DNA of 64,000 nt from Diaporthe sp. PMI_573 (GCA_021399435.1 JAJTUP010000003.1:2728001-2792000), one strand, 5' to 3'. Counted from the stretch's first letter, positions 45,343 to 57,706 are shown. Numbers and translations are program-made. Notes: a model not told the origin generated them from the letters alone.

Positions 45343-45821
45343 TGTTAAACGGAAACGCTCATTTAGGTGTGGGCGCTGCACGTAGGGAGTTACCCTAGAC
45401 TTCACGGAAGGAGTTACCCTAGACTTTTTGCTAGTGGCGTGCGCGCTGGCAGATGAGTTTGGTGGCCGTGAGCCGATTTTTTGGGCTGTTTTAAGACCCT
45501 AACTTCGAACCTCTGCATTCCCCTTATTTCTTACCCAAAAAGCATGTAACCTAGTTTGTTAGATAGCCTGATTTCTGAAGTTTATCTGTATTTAGTTTGG
45601 TTACTGTCAGGGTTAGGGTTGGCTGGCTGTTTGAAGCCAAAGATGGTGGGTCTAAGGGCTGAATTTTCCGGCCCCTCCATTCCTGCACCAGAGCCAACCG
45701 CAGCGTGCCCAGGGTTGAGGTCATGTTGGAGGGACTGTGAGGAGGGCTAACAGAAGCCCACTCGAATTTAATACAAAGTTATCCAAACCACTCTCAAGCA
45801 TCCCAACAAGACCTCAGTACA
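45343..45821 (+). repeat. LTR (TGTTAAACGG family, copy C)
   Basis: 479 bp, parallel to copy B and close to it in sequence, including AGGGTTAGGGTTGGC. It starts TGTTAAACGG and ends CCTCAGTACA. The flanking five bases (AATAT and CCCTA) do not match, so it is not a simple solo LTR; a deletion or rearrangement is likely. Confidence 0.8.
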
Positions 45822-45880
45822 CCCTACTACTACCTGACTCCCATTTAATCCACCAACCTTCAGATATAATATAATAAAGA

Positions 45881-46364
45881 TGTAATGATTACACTAAACC
45901 TTTATAAGGTTCAGTAGGTAACCTGTAGGGTTTATGTTAGTAATATGGCGTAGAGGTGATACTTGACTATGTAGTGTAAGATATGATGATTTTTCGAGTA
46001 TGATTACTAGCTGTGAGGCTATCTAGTTATTAAACTAAATACTTAGATTAACGACTAAAGAGTCTGTTCTATAAAAGCTATCTACTTGTGGTGATGACCG
46101 TGTCCTTATATATTCTAACTCTTTAGTAGCTTGCTGGCTTGTAAGGCGAGTCTATGATCTATAGTGTGAGGCTCGACGGTCTACTTATCAAGCTAGCTCG
46201 TTGGGCTTACAAGCAAGCCTTGCGAGCCTGACTCTAACCCTGGCCTTGGTATGCCTTGCTGACTTTGCCTTTAAGTACCTACGGGGTTACGTCGTGGTAT
46301 TTGATTCTAATTACTAAGGTTATTAAAACAGGTCCTCTAGGTACTATTGTGTTGGTTTATAATA
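45881..46364 (-). repeat. 3' LTR of Gypsy-2
   Basis: 484 bp starting TGTAATGATTACAC. It is followed inside the element by a purine tract on the minus strand (AAGAAGGGAGA), the expected polypurine tract. RIP has changed its last CA to TA. Confidence 0.9.
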
Positions 46365-46559
46365 TTATCTCCCTTCTTACTTCTTTTATTCTTAAAAGTA
46401 TTTTTATAAGTTACTTCCTACTTTACCGTGTCCTTGTTTACGCCTTCCTAATTTATTATGTTAGACCGTGTTAAAGATTCTCAGGTTTTAAAGTTATCCC
46501 GTTGTTTTAAAAAGGTTAAATAACGTGATTCCCTTCTTTCTTCCATTCTTTAAAACGCT

Positions 46560-47080
46560 ATTACTATACAGCCCTGCTCTCTCTATACTAGTTAGGGCCT
46601 TGAGTCCTATAAGGCTTCCGCCTAAGATTCTAGTTGTTGCTATGAATGTGTTTGCTAGTAGTGATTAAAATACAATGTCCTTAAGCTTAATAACTTGAAG
46701 GACCTTCTGCACATCTCGGCTTAGCACCAGAAGCTAGAGGATAAGATCAAGGAATTGGAGGAGAAGCTTATATATTTACGTAAGTAGAAACGTATGTAGC
46801 ATGAGAAGATGTCGTAAGCTATTTACCAGGGCCTGTAGAATCTGGATGAGTTGGATTATATGGAAAAGGAGGAGGCTAAAGCTGAGTGTATAGATTGCTA
46901 AGTAATCTACCAAGGCTACTTATTAGAGTTCTACTAAGGAGGCTGGTAGTATAGTAGTGTAGGAGGCTTGGTTGTGTTCTAAGGGTAAGGTTAGTATCTT
47001 TAATTGGAGTTTGATGGTAAATGATGTTAGTAACTAGTTAATATTCTTGGATATTTCTAGTATTGGGGGTGTTGGTAATG
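46560..47080 (+). pseudogene. antisense coiled-coil ORF remnant in Gypsy-2
   Basis: On the strand opposite to pol, between the chromodomain and the 3' LTR, one phase reads VLKLNNLKDLLHISA, a TAG, then HQKLEDKIKELEEKLIYLRK and, after more stops, NLDELDYMEKEEAKAECID. The Lys/Glu/Leu heptad pattern is coiled-coil-like, and the stops fit CAG/CAA to TAG/TAA. No family was recognised. It could also be chance bias in RIPed DNA, but the long charged heptads argue against that. Confidence 0.4.
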
Positions 47081-47139
47081 ATATGGCTGTTGGTAGCTTA
47101 CTAAAATCCTGATGTATGTTTTTCTAGTAAAGTAATTAA

Positions 47140-47480
47140 CTAGTAAATTAAAATTGTGGCTGTTTTGTTAGCCTATATATTCTTGCTTAACTAGTAGAGT
47201 TATTAACTAGTTGAGTTCTTTGACTAGTTGATTAGTTTAACTAGTTAACTAGGTTAACTAGTTAAGCTAGTTAACTAGTTAAGGGGTTTAATTAGTCGAC
47301 TTCCTTCCTTAACTAGTTAATTAGTTGATTAGTTAAGGGGGTTAACTAGTTAAGGGGGTTAACTAGTCAAGGGGGTTGACTAGTTGAGTGCTTATTTTAA
47401 CTAGTAGGTATTTTGACTAGTTTACTATCCTAGCTACTTTATAGGCCTTGTAGATCTTCTAGGTTAACTAGTATTATTAA
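47140..47480. repeat. cluster of TTAACTAGTTAA palindromes
   Basis: About fifteen copies of a 12-bp palindrome TTAACTAGTTAA or its TTGACTAGTCAA variants occur within 340 bp, some separated by GGGGG. Variants differ by C/T and G/A, as if an original TTGACTAGTCAA array had been RIPed. Confidence 0.7.
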
Positions 47481-47559
47481 GTAGCTGGTTAATTAGCCTT
47501 GTTCTAGTTATCCTTGTTTTAGTTATGGCTAAGTTTCTAGCCTAGTATTCTTTAAGGAG

Positions 47560-50500
47560 TTGTTTATAACTAGTAAGGTTTTTAGTTAGTTCTTATATAT
47601 TCTTGCTAGTATTATATTCTTTCTATTTAACAAGGTATTCTATTATCCCTTAATATTATTATAAGTTAATAATATTTTCTACTTTGTATTTCTTGTTATA
47701 CTTATTAACTATCTCAATCTATATCTCGAGTTTTATGTTTTCTAGTACTGGCTCTAAAAGTAAGATATAAAAAACTAGGTGTTGTTTTATTTTTTAAGGT
47801 AGTGAAAGTTTATAGTTAGTGTTTAAGAGTTTCTTTAAGATTTTAAATAGTCTGATCTTCTTGTGATTAAGCTTGTTACTAGGGTACTTGGTTTTAATAT
47901 TTTATTAGAAAAGGTAGACTTTATCTCCCTTCTTAAGAATTAGTTCCTTAATTCTTTTCTAGTTTACATACTTAGCTATTTATTCTTATATAAAAGAAAG
48001 TTCTTCTTGAATATCCTTCTAGATTTATTTAATTTGTATTGCTTTTTGTTTTGCTGATTCTATAACTATATTATCTAGTAGGGCTTTGTAATAAGCCTAG
48101 GGTTTATATTTATAGATTGTAAAGAAAGGTAATTATTAAGTTGTACTAGTTGTTATGCTGTTGTAGGCAAACTATACTAATAGTAGTAATTTAACCTAGT
48201 TATCCTATAATTGGTTGATGTAATGTTGAAGGTATTGTTCCACAATTTAATTAATTTGCTCTATCTATTTATTTGTTTGCAGGTATACTATGGTTAAGAG
48301 CTTGTGTTTTATTCTAAGTTGTTTTATTAGTAACTTCTAGAAGTTTAATGTAAAGAGCTTATCTCTATCTAATATAATTTTATATAGCATTCTGTGATTG
48401 CTTATAATAATTTATAAGAACGTGTATACGAGTTCTTCTACTATACTAGCTTCCTTATATAGTATGAAGTATACATACTTACTTAGTCTACAAACTACTA
48501 CTAGGATGTTGTTAAAGAGTACCTTAGTTAAGGGTTCTCATAAGAGAGATAGCTTGATGATAAAGTCTAGACTAATGGATGACTATATAGTTATAGGTAC
48601 TAGTAGGGGCTTTAAAAATCTATATAGTTTGTGTCTAGCTGTCTTGTTCTTGTTATAAGAGTTGTATTACTTAATGATTTCTTCTATTCTCTATCTAAGG
48701 TTTGGGATTTAGTAAGTTTGCTGGATTCTCTTGACTATTACTAATATACCTTAGTGTCTATATACTAGGGCTTTGTATATTACCTTGATTAAGTTGTCTT
48801 GTTTTTTAGGATTGGTAGGTATTTCTTTAGGTATAGTGTTGACTCTAAATATAGTGTCGAGTTCTTGGTTGAGTATGAGGCTCCCGTCTTCTTGTGTTTT
48901 AAAGATTATCTATTTAGTAGGAGATTCCTTGTTCTAGTGGTCGGGTTACCTGCTAAGAGCGTCTACTTGAGCGTTCTTAATTCTATCTATGTATATGACC
49001 TTAATGTTAAACTATGAGAGGAATTCTATATATCTGACCTGTCTTTTGTTGAGTTGCTTGGTTATAGTAAAGGTTGTCAGGTTCTTGTAATTTGTATAGA
49101 GCTTGATCTGTTTCTTGGCTCTAATGAGGTAGTGTTGCTATTCCTGAAATATGTACACTATTGCTATAAATTCTTTATCTGGTGTGGCGTAGCGAGTTTC
49201 TAGTCTATTAAATTTCTTACTAAAGTTTGCGATAATGTATACTTGTTTTTGATCATCTCTTTGGGTGAGTTTTCTGCCTGCTGCGTTGTTAGAGGCGTCC
49301 GTGTATATCTTAAATTCCTTAGTAGGATCTGCTTCTTCAAGTACTAGTTCTTTAGTGACTTTGTCCTTGATTTTATTAAATGCTTATTAAGTTTCTCTTA
49401 TCTATTTAAATGTTTGTTCCTTCTTGGTAAGATCTATAAGGGGCTTATAGATACTGTTGTAGTTCTAGATAAACTGTTTATAGAAGTTAGTATAGCCTAG
49501 GAATGCTCTGACGTCCTTGATGTATGTTGGTATTAGCCATTCCTTGATTGCTTAAACCTTGTCTTTCTACATTTTAATGAGCCCTGGTTTAATAATGTAT
49601 TTAAGGTAATCAACCTTCTAAACGTAGAAAAAGCTTTTCTCTAGTTCTACTAGGAGATTTACGTCCTAAAGCTTCTAGAGTACTAGCTTGATGTATTTTT
49701 TATATTTTTTAAGGGTTTGTGAGAAGATAAGGATATTATCTAGGTATATAATAATGATAATGTTAAAGTATTTATATAGGATATAGTTAATTATTTCCTG
49801 GAATAATGCTGGTATATTAGTTAATCTGAAAGGCATGACTGTATATTTATAGTATCTGTAACGTGTTTAAAATACTATTTTCCATTCTTCTCCTTTCTTT
49901 ATTTAGATAAGGTTATAGGCTCCTTTAAGGTCGAGGGCCGTAAACTATTATACTCCTTGTAGTTAGTCTTGTAGTTCCTTAATAAGGGGTAACGGGTATT
50001 GATTTTTGATAGTGATGTTGTTAAGCTATTAATAGTCTATATAAAGTCTTAGTTTACTGTTTTTCTTAGGTATAAATAGGATTAGATATCTTACTAATGA
50101 TCTTAAAGGTTAAATATATCCCTTCTTAAGGTTTTTATCGAGGTACTCCTTGAGTACCTTGAGTTTTTCTTTATCAAGTCTATAAATCTTGTAAAACTTT
50201 AGTGTCTTTCCTTCTTATATAGGTATCTCGTAGTCCTATTAACTATGTTTAGGGATTCTTATATTAAGTTCCTCCTAAAATACTTTTCTAAATTTATAGT
50301 ATTCTCTTAGTATTTGCTTGAATCTTGCTAGTATGCTTTGTTTCCTACATTAATATAGGTAAAGGAGATATTACTTTATCTCCTGTTTGTAAGTAGTACT
50401 ATGTGTTGATCGACTTTAGCCTTTCCTTGGGGTCTTTGAGTAGTCTAATCCTTCTCTGTTTTTCTAAAGCTGAGTCTCTTCTTGGCTACTTCTAGAAGTA

Positions 50501-52990
50501 TCTATAGGTTTGTTTAAGCACGTTTCTCTACTATCCTTAGTAACTAAACTCTATCTTGTACTATTAATTACAACCTTCTTCTAGGGAACAGCATTATCCT
50601 AAAAAATCTAGCTAGTAGTCTAATTAATTTGGGGATTTGTAGCCCTTAGCTACGGAAGTCCTAAGATTAGTTTATACTATACTATATCTATGATATCTAG
50701 AATTATGGAAGTTTTGTATCCTTAGATTAAGATAGGTAGATAATTAGTCTTTATATTAATTACTTCGTTTCTATATCCTACTTCTATACCTTCTACAATA
50801 CTAAGTCTATAGGGGTCTTCCTTTTAATACTATAGGATCTTATCCCTGTTAATAATTCCTAGTAATATAAAGTTACCCTAAGTACTACTATCTAATAGTA
50901 TACTGTATATTTTTCTATTAAGTTCTACTTTTAGTAGAATGTATGTATAGTTACTTGTCTATGTTATATACAGGGACCGTTGGTCTATAATCAACTATTA
51001 TCCCTTTATAGGTAATTATTGTCTTTTCTTGATTCTTGTTAGGTCTTGATCTAGGCTTTTATAGTATATTGTTTCCTTGATTAGTCATGGTACTAGCTTA
51101 TTAGCTTGTGTTCCCTGTAAATGGGGTATCTTGATAATCTATAGTTCTAGGGTTATTATCTACCATGTAGGTATTTTAGCAGGAGCTGAGGGTTTAAGGT
51201 AAGAATAATATAGGTCTTTTTCTTGTTATGTTTACTAGGTTTCTAGTAGTAGAGCTTATCTTCCTTATATACTCTAGTGATTAGTCCTTTACTAAAGCAT
51301 TAGGGAAATAGGTTAAACTTAGCTTTCTCTTTAAAGTAAGTATGGTAGAGATTTTAGATATAGGAGGCCTAGGAGATTTCCTTGTATGCTAGGTGTCCTG
51401 GCTATAGGCGTGGTTTGTTACCCGTTTTATATTTCTTAGGTAGTTAGCTAAGTTCCTTGATTACTTGAATTAGTTGGATTCCTGTAATAGTGATTCTAGT
51501 AGTACTAGTGTCTGGAGTGATAGGGATGCTGCGTTCTAGGTATTTTTCGGGGTTTTTATTGGGGTTTTTAGTAGGGTCTTTGTTTTGCTTTGTTAGTTGG
51601 TCGGTCTGTGGCGGATTGCCTTCTTTTTGGGCATCTTTCTAGGAGTTACTTGCTCTTACGTACTTGTTGCTTAAATAATCTAAGTTGCTATTGTTTATTA
51701 CTATGTTATATAATAGTCCTTGTCTTCCTATTACTAACTATCGTTCCTGCTGAGGCTTTCTGGGAAACCATCTAGAGGCTTCTTTTCCTGAAAGGTATAG
51801 TATATACTGATTATCGAAATAGAAGGTCTAATTAAGGGCTCCGTGTCGTTTATTAATGTCTACTACTTGCTTTAAGATAGGTAGGTAGTTGTCTAGATCT
51901 TCTAATTCCTGCTTATCAGAGTAGATTAGATATTTTACATAGAGGTTAGGTTGATATATATAGTTAGTTCTACCTTCTAGGTATACTAGGCATTACTTGC
52001 TAAGCGAGCAGCTATACTATTAGTATAGTTCTTGTTATTAAGTTATGTTAACTTGTCGTTATTTTTTAGGGACTAGCTTCTATTATTGTTTCTTTAGCTG
52101 GTGGTATTTCCTTGTAAAGTATCTAGGTTTTCCATAGTTATAGTATTCTTTACTAGTTAGTTTTTATTATGCTATGTTAAGTTCTATAGGGCCTAAATAA
52201 GTTCTACTAGCCGTGCTGTTGTAACCTTGTTGGTGTTAAGGTTAATGGTTATTACGGAAGCTACTACTATACTAGTACTTCCTTCCTGTGTTTAGCTGGT
52301 TCCGAGGCTTTTACAAGTTGTTGGGTATTTTATACTATTGTTCCTACCTTTGCTTAAAGAGGTAGTTGTCGATATGTATAGCTATAGATATGTATTTAGT
52401 AAAGTTATTAGGTTAGTCTAGCTTGGTGATTTTATTCTTAACATCCTCTTTAAGTCCTTTATAGAACTAGCTTATAAGTGTATCTTCTTTCTAACTGATA
52501 TGGGTGGTGAGTTGTTTGAAGTAGGCTGTATAGGTTAATGCTGACCTAGTTTGCCTAAGCTATATGAGCTATCTCTTCATGGTTCTATCTTTATTAGGGT
52601 CTTTAAAAGTATTCTTGAGAGCTTGTTTAAAATAGTCGAAGGTCTTAAAGATTTTCTTAGTATTGTTGTCCTAATCTTTTCCATTGTTCTCTAGATAGTC
52701 CCTTAGGGTGGGCTCAAATTATGTAAGTATGTTTCCTTTAAGGTGATATCTAGTAAAGATAATCTTGTTATAGTAGGTTTTAAACTAGAGGTAGTTATGC
52801 TTAAAGTAGGTATAATATTATATAAGGAACCTCTAGAGGGTTCCCTTATCTCCCTTATAGGGGCTGGGCTTATCTATCTTGAAAGCCTTGGCTTGCTAGA
52901 GGATATAGAGATGTATGATCTCCTACTAGAGTTAGCCAATCTAATTACCCATTTCCTTAATAGGGTTAGCCTTGGTCGGGGCGACCTAGG
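47560..52990 (-). pseudogene. Gypsy-2 gag-pol remnant
   Basis: Minus-strand translations show ordered but broken blocks: reverse transcriptase around 49500-50250 (YLDNILIFS; DYLKYIIKPGLIK for the usual GYIVSPG region), RNase H upstream of 49350, integrase about 48000-48700, and linker plus chromodomain about 47560-47960. Gag-like material lies towards 52700. Stops are too frequent to follow a single phase with certainty, so block limits are approximate. Confidence 0.7.
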
Positions 52991-53065
52991 AGGTGGTAGG
53001 AGTCTGAGGTGCCATTATGTTATTAATATTGTATAGTCAGTAACTACATAGCTATACTAAACAAG

Positions 53066-53074
53066 AGTCGTTAA
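53066..53074 (-). other. candidate self-priming site of Gypsy-2
   Basis: The minus strand reads TTAACGACT two bases inside the 5' LTR, the same spacing as in Gypsy-1. The identical nonamer is in the left LTR plus strand (46048-46056); the right LTR has TTGATGACT at 53245-53253. This is consistent with a RIP-eroded Tf1-type primer site, but nine bases in AT-rich DNA is weak evidence. Confidence 0.4.
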
Positions 53075-53076
53075 AA

Positions 53077-53560
53077 TATAATGATTATACTAAACCTTTG
53101 TAGGGTTTAGTAGGTAACCTATAGGGTTTATATTAGTAATATAGCGTAGAGGTGATACTTGACTATATAGTGTAAGATACGATGATTCTTTAAGTATGAT
53201 TACTAGCTATGAGGCTATCTAGTTATTGGACTAAATACTTAGATTGATGACTGAAGAGTCTGTTTTATAAAAGCTATCTACTTATGGTGATGACTATATC
53301 CTTATATGTTCCGACTCTTTAGTAGCTTGCTAGCTTATAAGGCGAGTCTGCGATCCATGGTGTGAGGCTTGATGGTCTACTTGTCGAGCTGGCTTGTCGG
53401 GCTTGCAAGCAAGCCTTGCGAGCCTAACCCTAACCCTAGCCTTGGTATGTCTTGCTAACTTCGCCCTTAAGTGCCTGCAGGGTTGTATCGTGGTATCTGA
53501 TTCTGATTGCTGGGGTTATCGAAACGGGTCCCCTGGGTGCCATCGTGTTGGTTTATAACA
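53077..53560 (-). repeat. 5' LTR of Gypsy-2
   Basis: 484-bp partner of 45881-46364. It contains CCTAACCCTAACCCTAGCC (about 53422-53440), a telomere-like run that is partly eroded in the other LTR. Confidence 0.9.
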
Positions 53561-53565
53561 AAAGA

Positions 53566-53951
53566 TAGTGCTAAGGCAGGCTATATAGAAGAATAAGGTA
53601 GTTTATAAGGATTTAGACAAGATTATTAAAGATATTAACAAAAGAATTAAAGATATTAGAAAGTATATTTATAATAATAATTAAGGTAAAAAACTTATTT
53701 TAGACTCTAAGCTTTATATTTTATAAGGTATATACTAACTTAGTAATTTTCTTGTAGATTTTAAAGATACCTACTAGATACCTTAAGTATAAATTATTTA
53801 AGGTAATTATAATAGCTATCTTAGAACCTTATTATCTAAGACTTTATTATATTGGCCTGGTAGTATAGAAGCTTTTATATTAAAAGTCTAACTTGAGCTA
53901 ATACTAAAACACTTTTATTTTTTCTTCTCGTAATAAGTTTATCTATTAGCA
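53566..53951. other. RIP-degraded AT-rich DNA
   Basis: This is the AT-rich remnant between Gypsy-2 and the NACHT pseudogene. A plus-strand phase shows charged repeats (KDINKRIKDIRKYI) but no family match. It marks where the 3' part of the NACHT gene was lost. Confidence 0.4.
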
Positions 53952-56084
53952 TTAAGAACCGAATAAAATAGGAAGCATTATTAAGCTTAATTTAAAATTA
54001 GCTAAATTTGCGGGAATTTTGGGGGGAAGGTAAGTTATTATGGTCCTTTGCAGCCTTGTGAATGGGGTTAGGGTTACAGCTGGGCCAAAGCATGAATGCT
54101 TCTTCTCAATGATGTCGAATGTCAGGTGAAGCCAGAGGTATGTGCGATGCTCCATGCTCGTGAGGCGCTTAGAAATCTTCCGTTGATCGTCAGCGGCGAA
54201 ATCGGCCGTGATGTCCGGCACTCTAGCGTCGATGACGAGATCGATATCTCGGCTGATTCGCTCGGACTTGTCGTCACCGTCAAAGCGCAGATATGCAGTT
54301 GCTAGAAATTTCTTAAAGGAATACTCCAGATCTTCATACGGACGGCTGGTGACGATGAACTTGAGTTTGGACGTCCTGCTCGACATCTCGTCCTGCATGG
54401 AGAACCCGTTGAGCTGAGTAATCAGTTGCTGCCTGTCGTCACTGCAGCATTCGTCAAGGGCATCAAGGAGACAAACAATTTCTCAAGGATACAAGGATCT
54501 AGCGCAGTCTACCAGGATGCGCCATAGCTCAGAGAAGCTTTCGTAAATCTTGTGACTGTTAAGTGTATGTCCGATCAGGCTACCAGTAGGGTCATGCGTG
54601 AAAATCTGGTAGAGTATTGCTCTTCAGGCATCGGTGGCGTGCGTGCGACGTTCATCTCCGTCTTTGAAAAAGAAATAACAGACCGTCGAGGTGGTAATGT
54701 TTGTAGATAGACGGTTCTCGTCGATCAGAGCTCGCGACAAGACCGACTTTCCGCAACCAGGGCCGGCAGAGAGCCAGAGAACACTGGAACTGCTGCTGTT
54801 TCGCCATTTTCGAAATCTCTCTTCCCGGAAGAACCACTCACATGTGCCTGGGACCCTCTGTCGGTTGAAGTTTCTGTCGTCTTCGTAGTTCGACTTGAGA
54901 TCTTGAAGCAGGTCTCTCTCCTTCTGGTCCTCGTAATTTCTCTGGATCTGATTCCCACCCTCTTCGAGAATCTGGCGAATTTTATCGAGGATGGTCTGCG
55001 ACTCGCGCATCACTTGCAGTTGCGTATCCCTACTCTTCTCAATTTCCTCCGCTTCGAGGGGATCGATGCAGCGACGGCAGCCTTCGTCCAACTTATTAAT
55101 CTTTTCGATCTTCTCAGTCCAATCGTTCCAACTGGCCATGTTTTGCCGTGCCCGGGAAAGCTGAGCTCTGGAGAGATGGTATATGACGCGGGCTTGATAC
55201 TCGATGATGTACGAATAGAGCTTGGCCAAGGGCTCGATGAGGCCTTGGTACTCCTGTCGGTGGTCGGGCCGGAGATACGTCTTCTCGCAGATTTGCCAAT
55301 ACATTTGGAGATCGCCGATCGAGTTGAAGCCCTCCAGCATGGCCTCGTTCTGGGTCGTGACGCTCATAAGGAGGTATAAGGGTTAGCAGGGGGTCAGCAG
55401 CCGGGAGGGTCACGTACCTACCGGGAGAAGCAAGGAGACACCGGACCATGCCAGCGCAGCGTAAGGCTGAGTGCTCACAGCAGGCCCGATAACCCGGTCG
55501 CTCCAGACGAGGAACTTTGTCAGCCTCTCGGCTTGTTCTCGTATCTTGATGCCCTTGCCTCGGAGCGAGACTCGCCACTGCTTCTATTCTCGGTCTTCTA
55601 GCAGCGCCTTTACGACGGATTCGACCGACTGACGGGTTGAGAGATTTGCACTGGCAGCGGCATCGCCCTGCGAGGAACCCAGGTGTTTCTTATAGTCTTT
55701 CATAAGCTCGCCTTCTCGCTCCTGAACGATCTTGTACGCCCGAGCCCATGGGTCGATGTCGTCGCTCGTCGGGGACGCGAACGTGTCCGCATCGGCTGGC
55801 TGAGCACACGGGCGGGCGGAGGCCAGCGACGTGGGATCGGGGTCGGGAGGCCGTAGAACTGACGCCACGCTATTCTCAGGCGGCAGCTGGGTCGTCGTCG
55901 TCGTCGTAGCAGGCGAGGTTTTGGCGGGTCGTGAAGCTGGCGCGGTGGTCGCAGAGGTCGGGATCGGGTGCGTAGCCGCAGCCGCAGACAAAGAGGAGGC
56001 GCCGCCATCTCCCTTTGGTCCGTCATCGGGCTTTTTCTTACTCTTTCGCGGCAGGAGGTCTTTCCATTTGAAAATACATTCCAT
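53952..56084 (-). pseudogene. NACHT-domain (NLR-like STAND NTPase) gene, stop-ridden and 3' truncated
   Basis: The ATG at 56084 (MECIFKWKDLLPRKSKKK) begins a Pro/Ala/Thr-rich leader. A conserved N-terminal segment found in fungal NWD/NACHT proteins follows (LLEDRE, a TAG, then KQWRVSLRGKGIKIREQAER and QPYAALAWSGVSLLLP). After an intron near 55375-55420 (branch point GCTAAC; donor uncertain), one phase runs 55367 to 53952. It reads TTQNEAMLEGF and YWQICEKTYL, then P-loop GPGCGKSVLSRAL, Walker B IVCLLDALDE and FIVTSRPYEDLE. TGA stops interrupt it before and inside NACHT. The frame dissolves into AT-rich DNA at about 54010, so the C-terminal repeat domain (WD40, ankyrin or TPR in such proteins) is missing. 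Related fungal NLRs act in non-self recognition and cell death. This copy should be inactive. Confidence 0.85.
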
Positions 56085-57706
56085 GTTGTTCTGAAAGCCG
56101 AATGGCAAGCGGGATGTTGATGGCTGTTTGGCAGCAAGTGGTTGGACATCAACGATTGCGATTCGGCGGTGCCCGACCGTGCGGCTGAACAGCCTCTGGT
56201 GCGCGACGACCGGCCGACCAATGGCACCCTCCCGACAGACATCAACAACTACATTAGTTCACGGGCAGGACGCTCAGCAGCAAGGGGGTGAAGGCCAATG
56301 TCCGCAGTCGCTCTGTGCCATCAAGGCGCCGTGCTGGGATGGCCGGCTCATGACCCCGCGTGTCATAAGGCGAACTGAACCGTACGAGCAAGTTCCCAGT
56401 GACAGCAAGTGTCGGGGTCGGTCGGGGTTGTCCGTGACGACACGCCTCCCAGGCCAACAGAATCTCGCCGCGCGAAACACGTCCCTGTCGGAGGCGTCAG
56501 AGGAAATCCCTGCGCGCCGCGTCCCGTCTGTGGGAACGCTGCACATGAACCGCGAGGACCTGTTTGTACAAACTGGCGGACGATACCTCGGAACAGATTT
56601 GCGGTACCGTCAACGGCGATTCGTGCGTGTAGCTTCCGTGACTGGACCTGGCGAGGAAAGGTTGTGGTGACACCAGCTAGGATTTTCACTGACGAGACGC
56701 AAGCCAACTCGGCCTCGCTACCTCTCGTTTCTGACCTGCACCATCTCTGAGCCGTCTCCCACCCTTATTCGCAACCTCAGGATATGATTCTGGTAGGAAC
56801 CCAGAGCAATGTGCGCGAGTCAGTCGCGGCTATCCTCCGCTACCCTGGCAAGCACGGCGCTCGCATGGGCAGTTGGTCGAAGTCTGGCGCCCTCCATGCT
56901 AAACAGGGTTTCGATGCTCTTGCCTTCAATATATATGCAAGCGGTAGATAGTACAACAGGTAAACCACAATGTCCATCCCTATAACTATAGACTATCCGA
57001 ATTCAGGTCGTGGCAACAAACATCGCCAATCCTCAGTCAGAAGGCCTAACTCCTTAGTGCCACGCGCTGCTCGAAATGCGGGGCGCCTGCGAGTTTGGGA
57101 CTGCTCGTCACATCAAAGCTTGTCATGCATGGTCCAGTGCAATTGACTGAGCGCTGGACGAATGACAAGATAGAAACAGGTTGCCTGTCCCTTTCGTCTT
57201 TTTACCATTTCCCCTATGTTAGCCGTCGTCACACTGCCTGTGCGGCAAATGCCCTTGATTACAATGGTATTGGTCTTGTTGGCTGTCACCCAAGTGAAGC
57301 ATGTAGTCGCGACAAGCGGCCAGCCAGAGATGGCGAACGTCAGAGCACCTCTCAAACGCCCCGTCATTCAGGGCAGCTTTCTAGGCTAGCTCAAGACTCC
57401 TTCCAGCTTCAAAGGACCGGTCAACTGCCCGACTGCCTGCAAGATCGGGCGCGGGGTTGACGGGCAGAAATTTCCCTCCTGCATGGTGTGCGTTGCAAAA
57501 ACCCACTTCATCGCGAACATCCCTGCTTAGACGGTTCTGCTGCCCCGTCAAGGTCGCCGAGGCTAAACTGCTGGTCCCCCTTTGAAGTTCGCTTCGGGAA
57601 TTATAAAGGACAATGGCATTGTACAATTGATGACTTTGGGGGGCAACTTGGTTGTCATCGTATACTCAGCAAGTCGAAACGAGTAAAGAGCACCACTCCA
57701 ACAACC
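56085..57706. other. intergenic, upstream of NACHT pseudogene and HET-3
   Basis: Normal composition, 1.6 kb. Overlapping frames on both strands (for example 56128-56670 plus, 57095-57460 plus) show no domain and look like GC-driven chance ORFs. The last few hundred bases should contain the HET-3 promoter. Confidence 0.4.

Larger units (their letters stand above)
45881..53560 (-). mobile_element. full-length, heavily RIPed Ty3/Gypsy chromovirus, Gypsy-2
   Basis: A 7,680-bp element with 484-bp LTRs and a perfect target duplication AAAGA (45876-45880 and 53561-53565). Pol reads on the minus strand: reverse transcriptase with IIYLDNILIFSQ (YLDD with Asp changed to Asn), a FLGYTNFYKQFI block near 49510, and integrase-like sequence further left. 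A chromodomain-like EYLVK...EYNTSKNI stretch lies near 47560-47720. About 1.1 kb between the chromodomain and the 3' LTR is extra. Much more decayed than Gypsy-1, hence probably older. Confidence 0.92.

Noticed and set aside
45343..45821. Copy C as the LTR of Gypsy-2 or of a complete element with copy B
   Set aside because: Gypsy-2 has its own unrelated LTRs with target duplications, and copy B has its own AGACT duplication, so B and C do not bound one element.
56128..56670. 180-residue plus-strand ORF upstream of HET-3
   Set aside because: No domain, and overlapping frames are open on both strands in GC-rich DNA, typical of chance ORFs.
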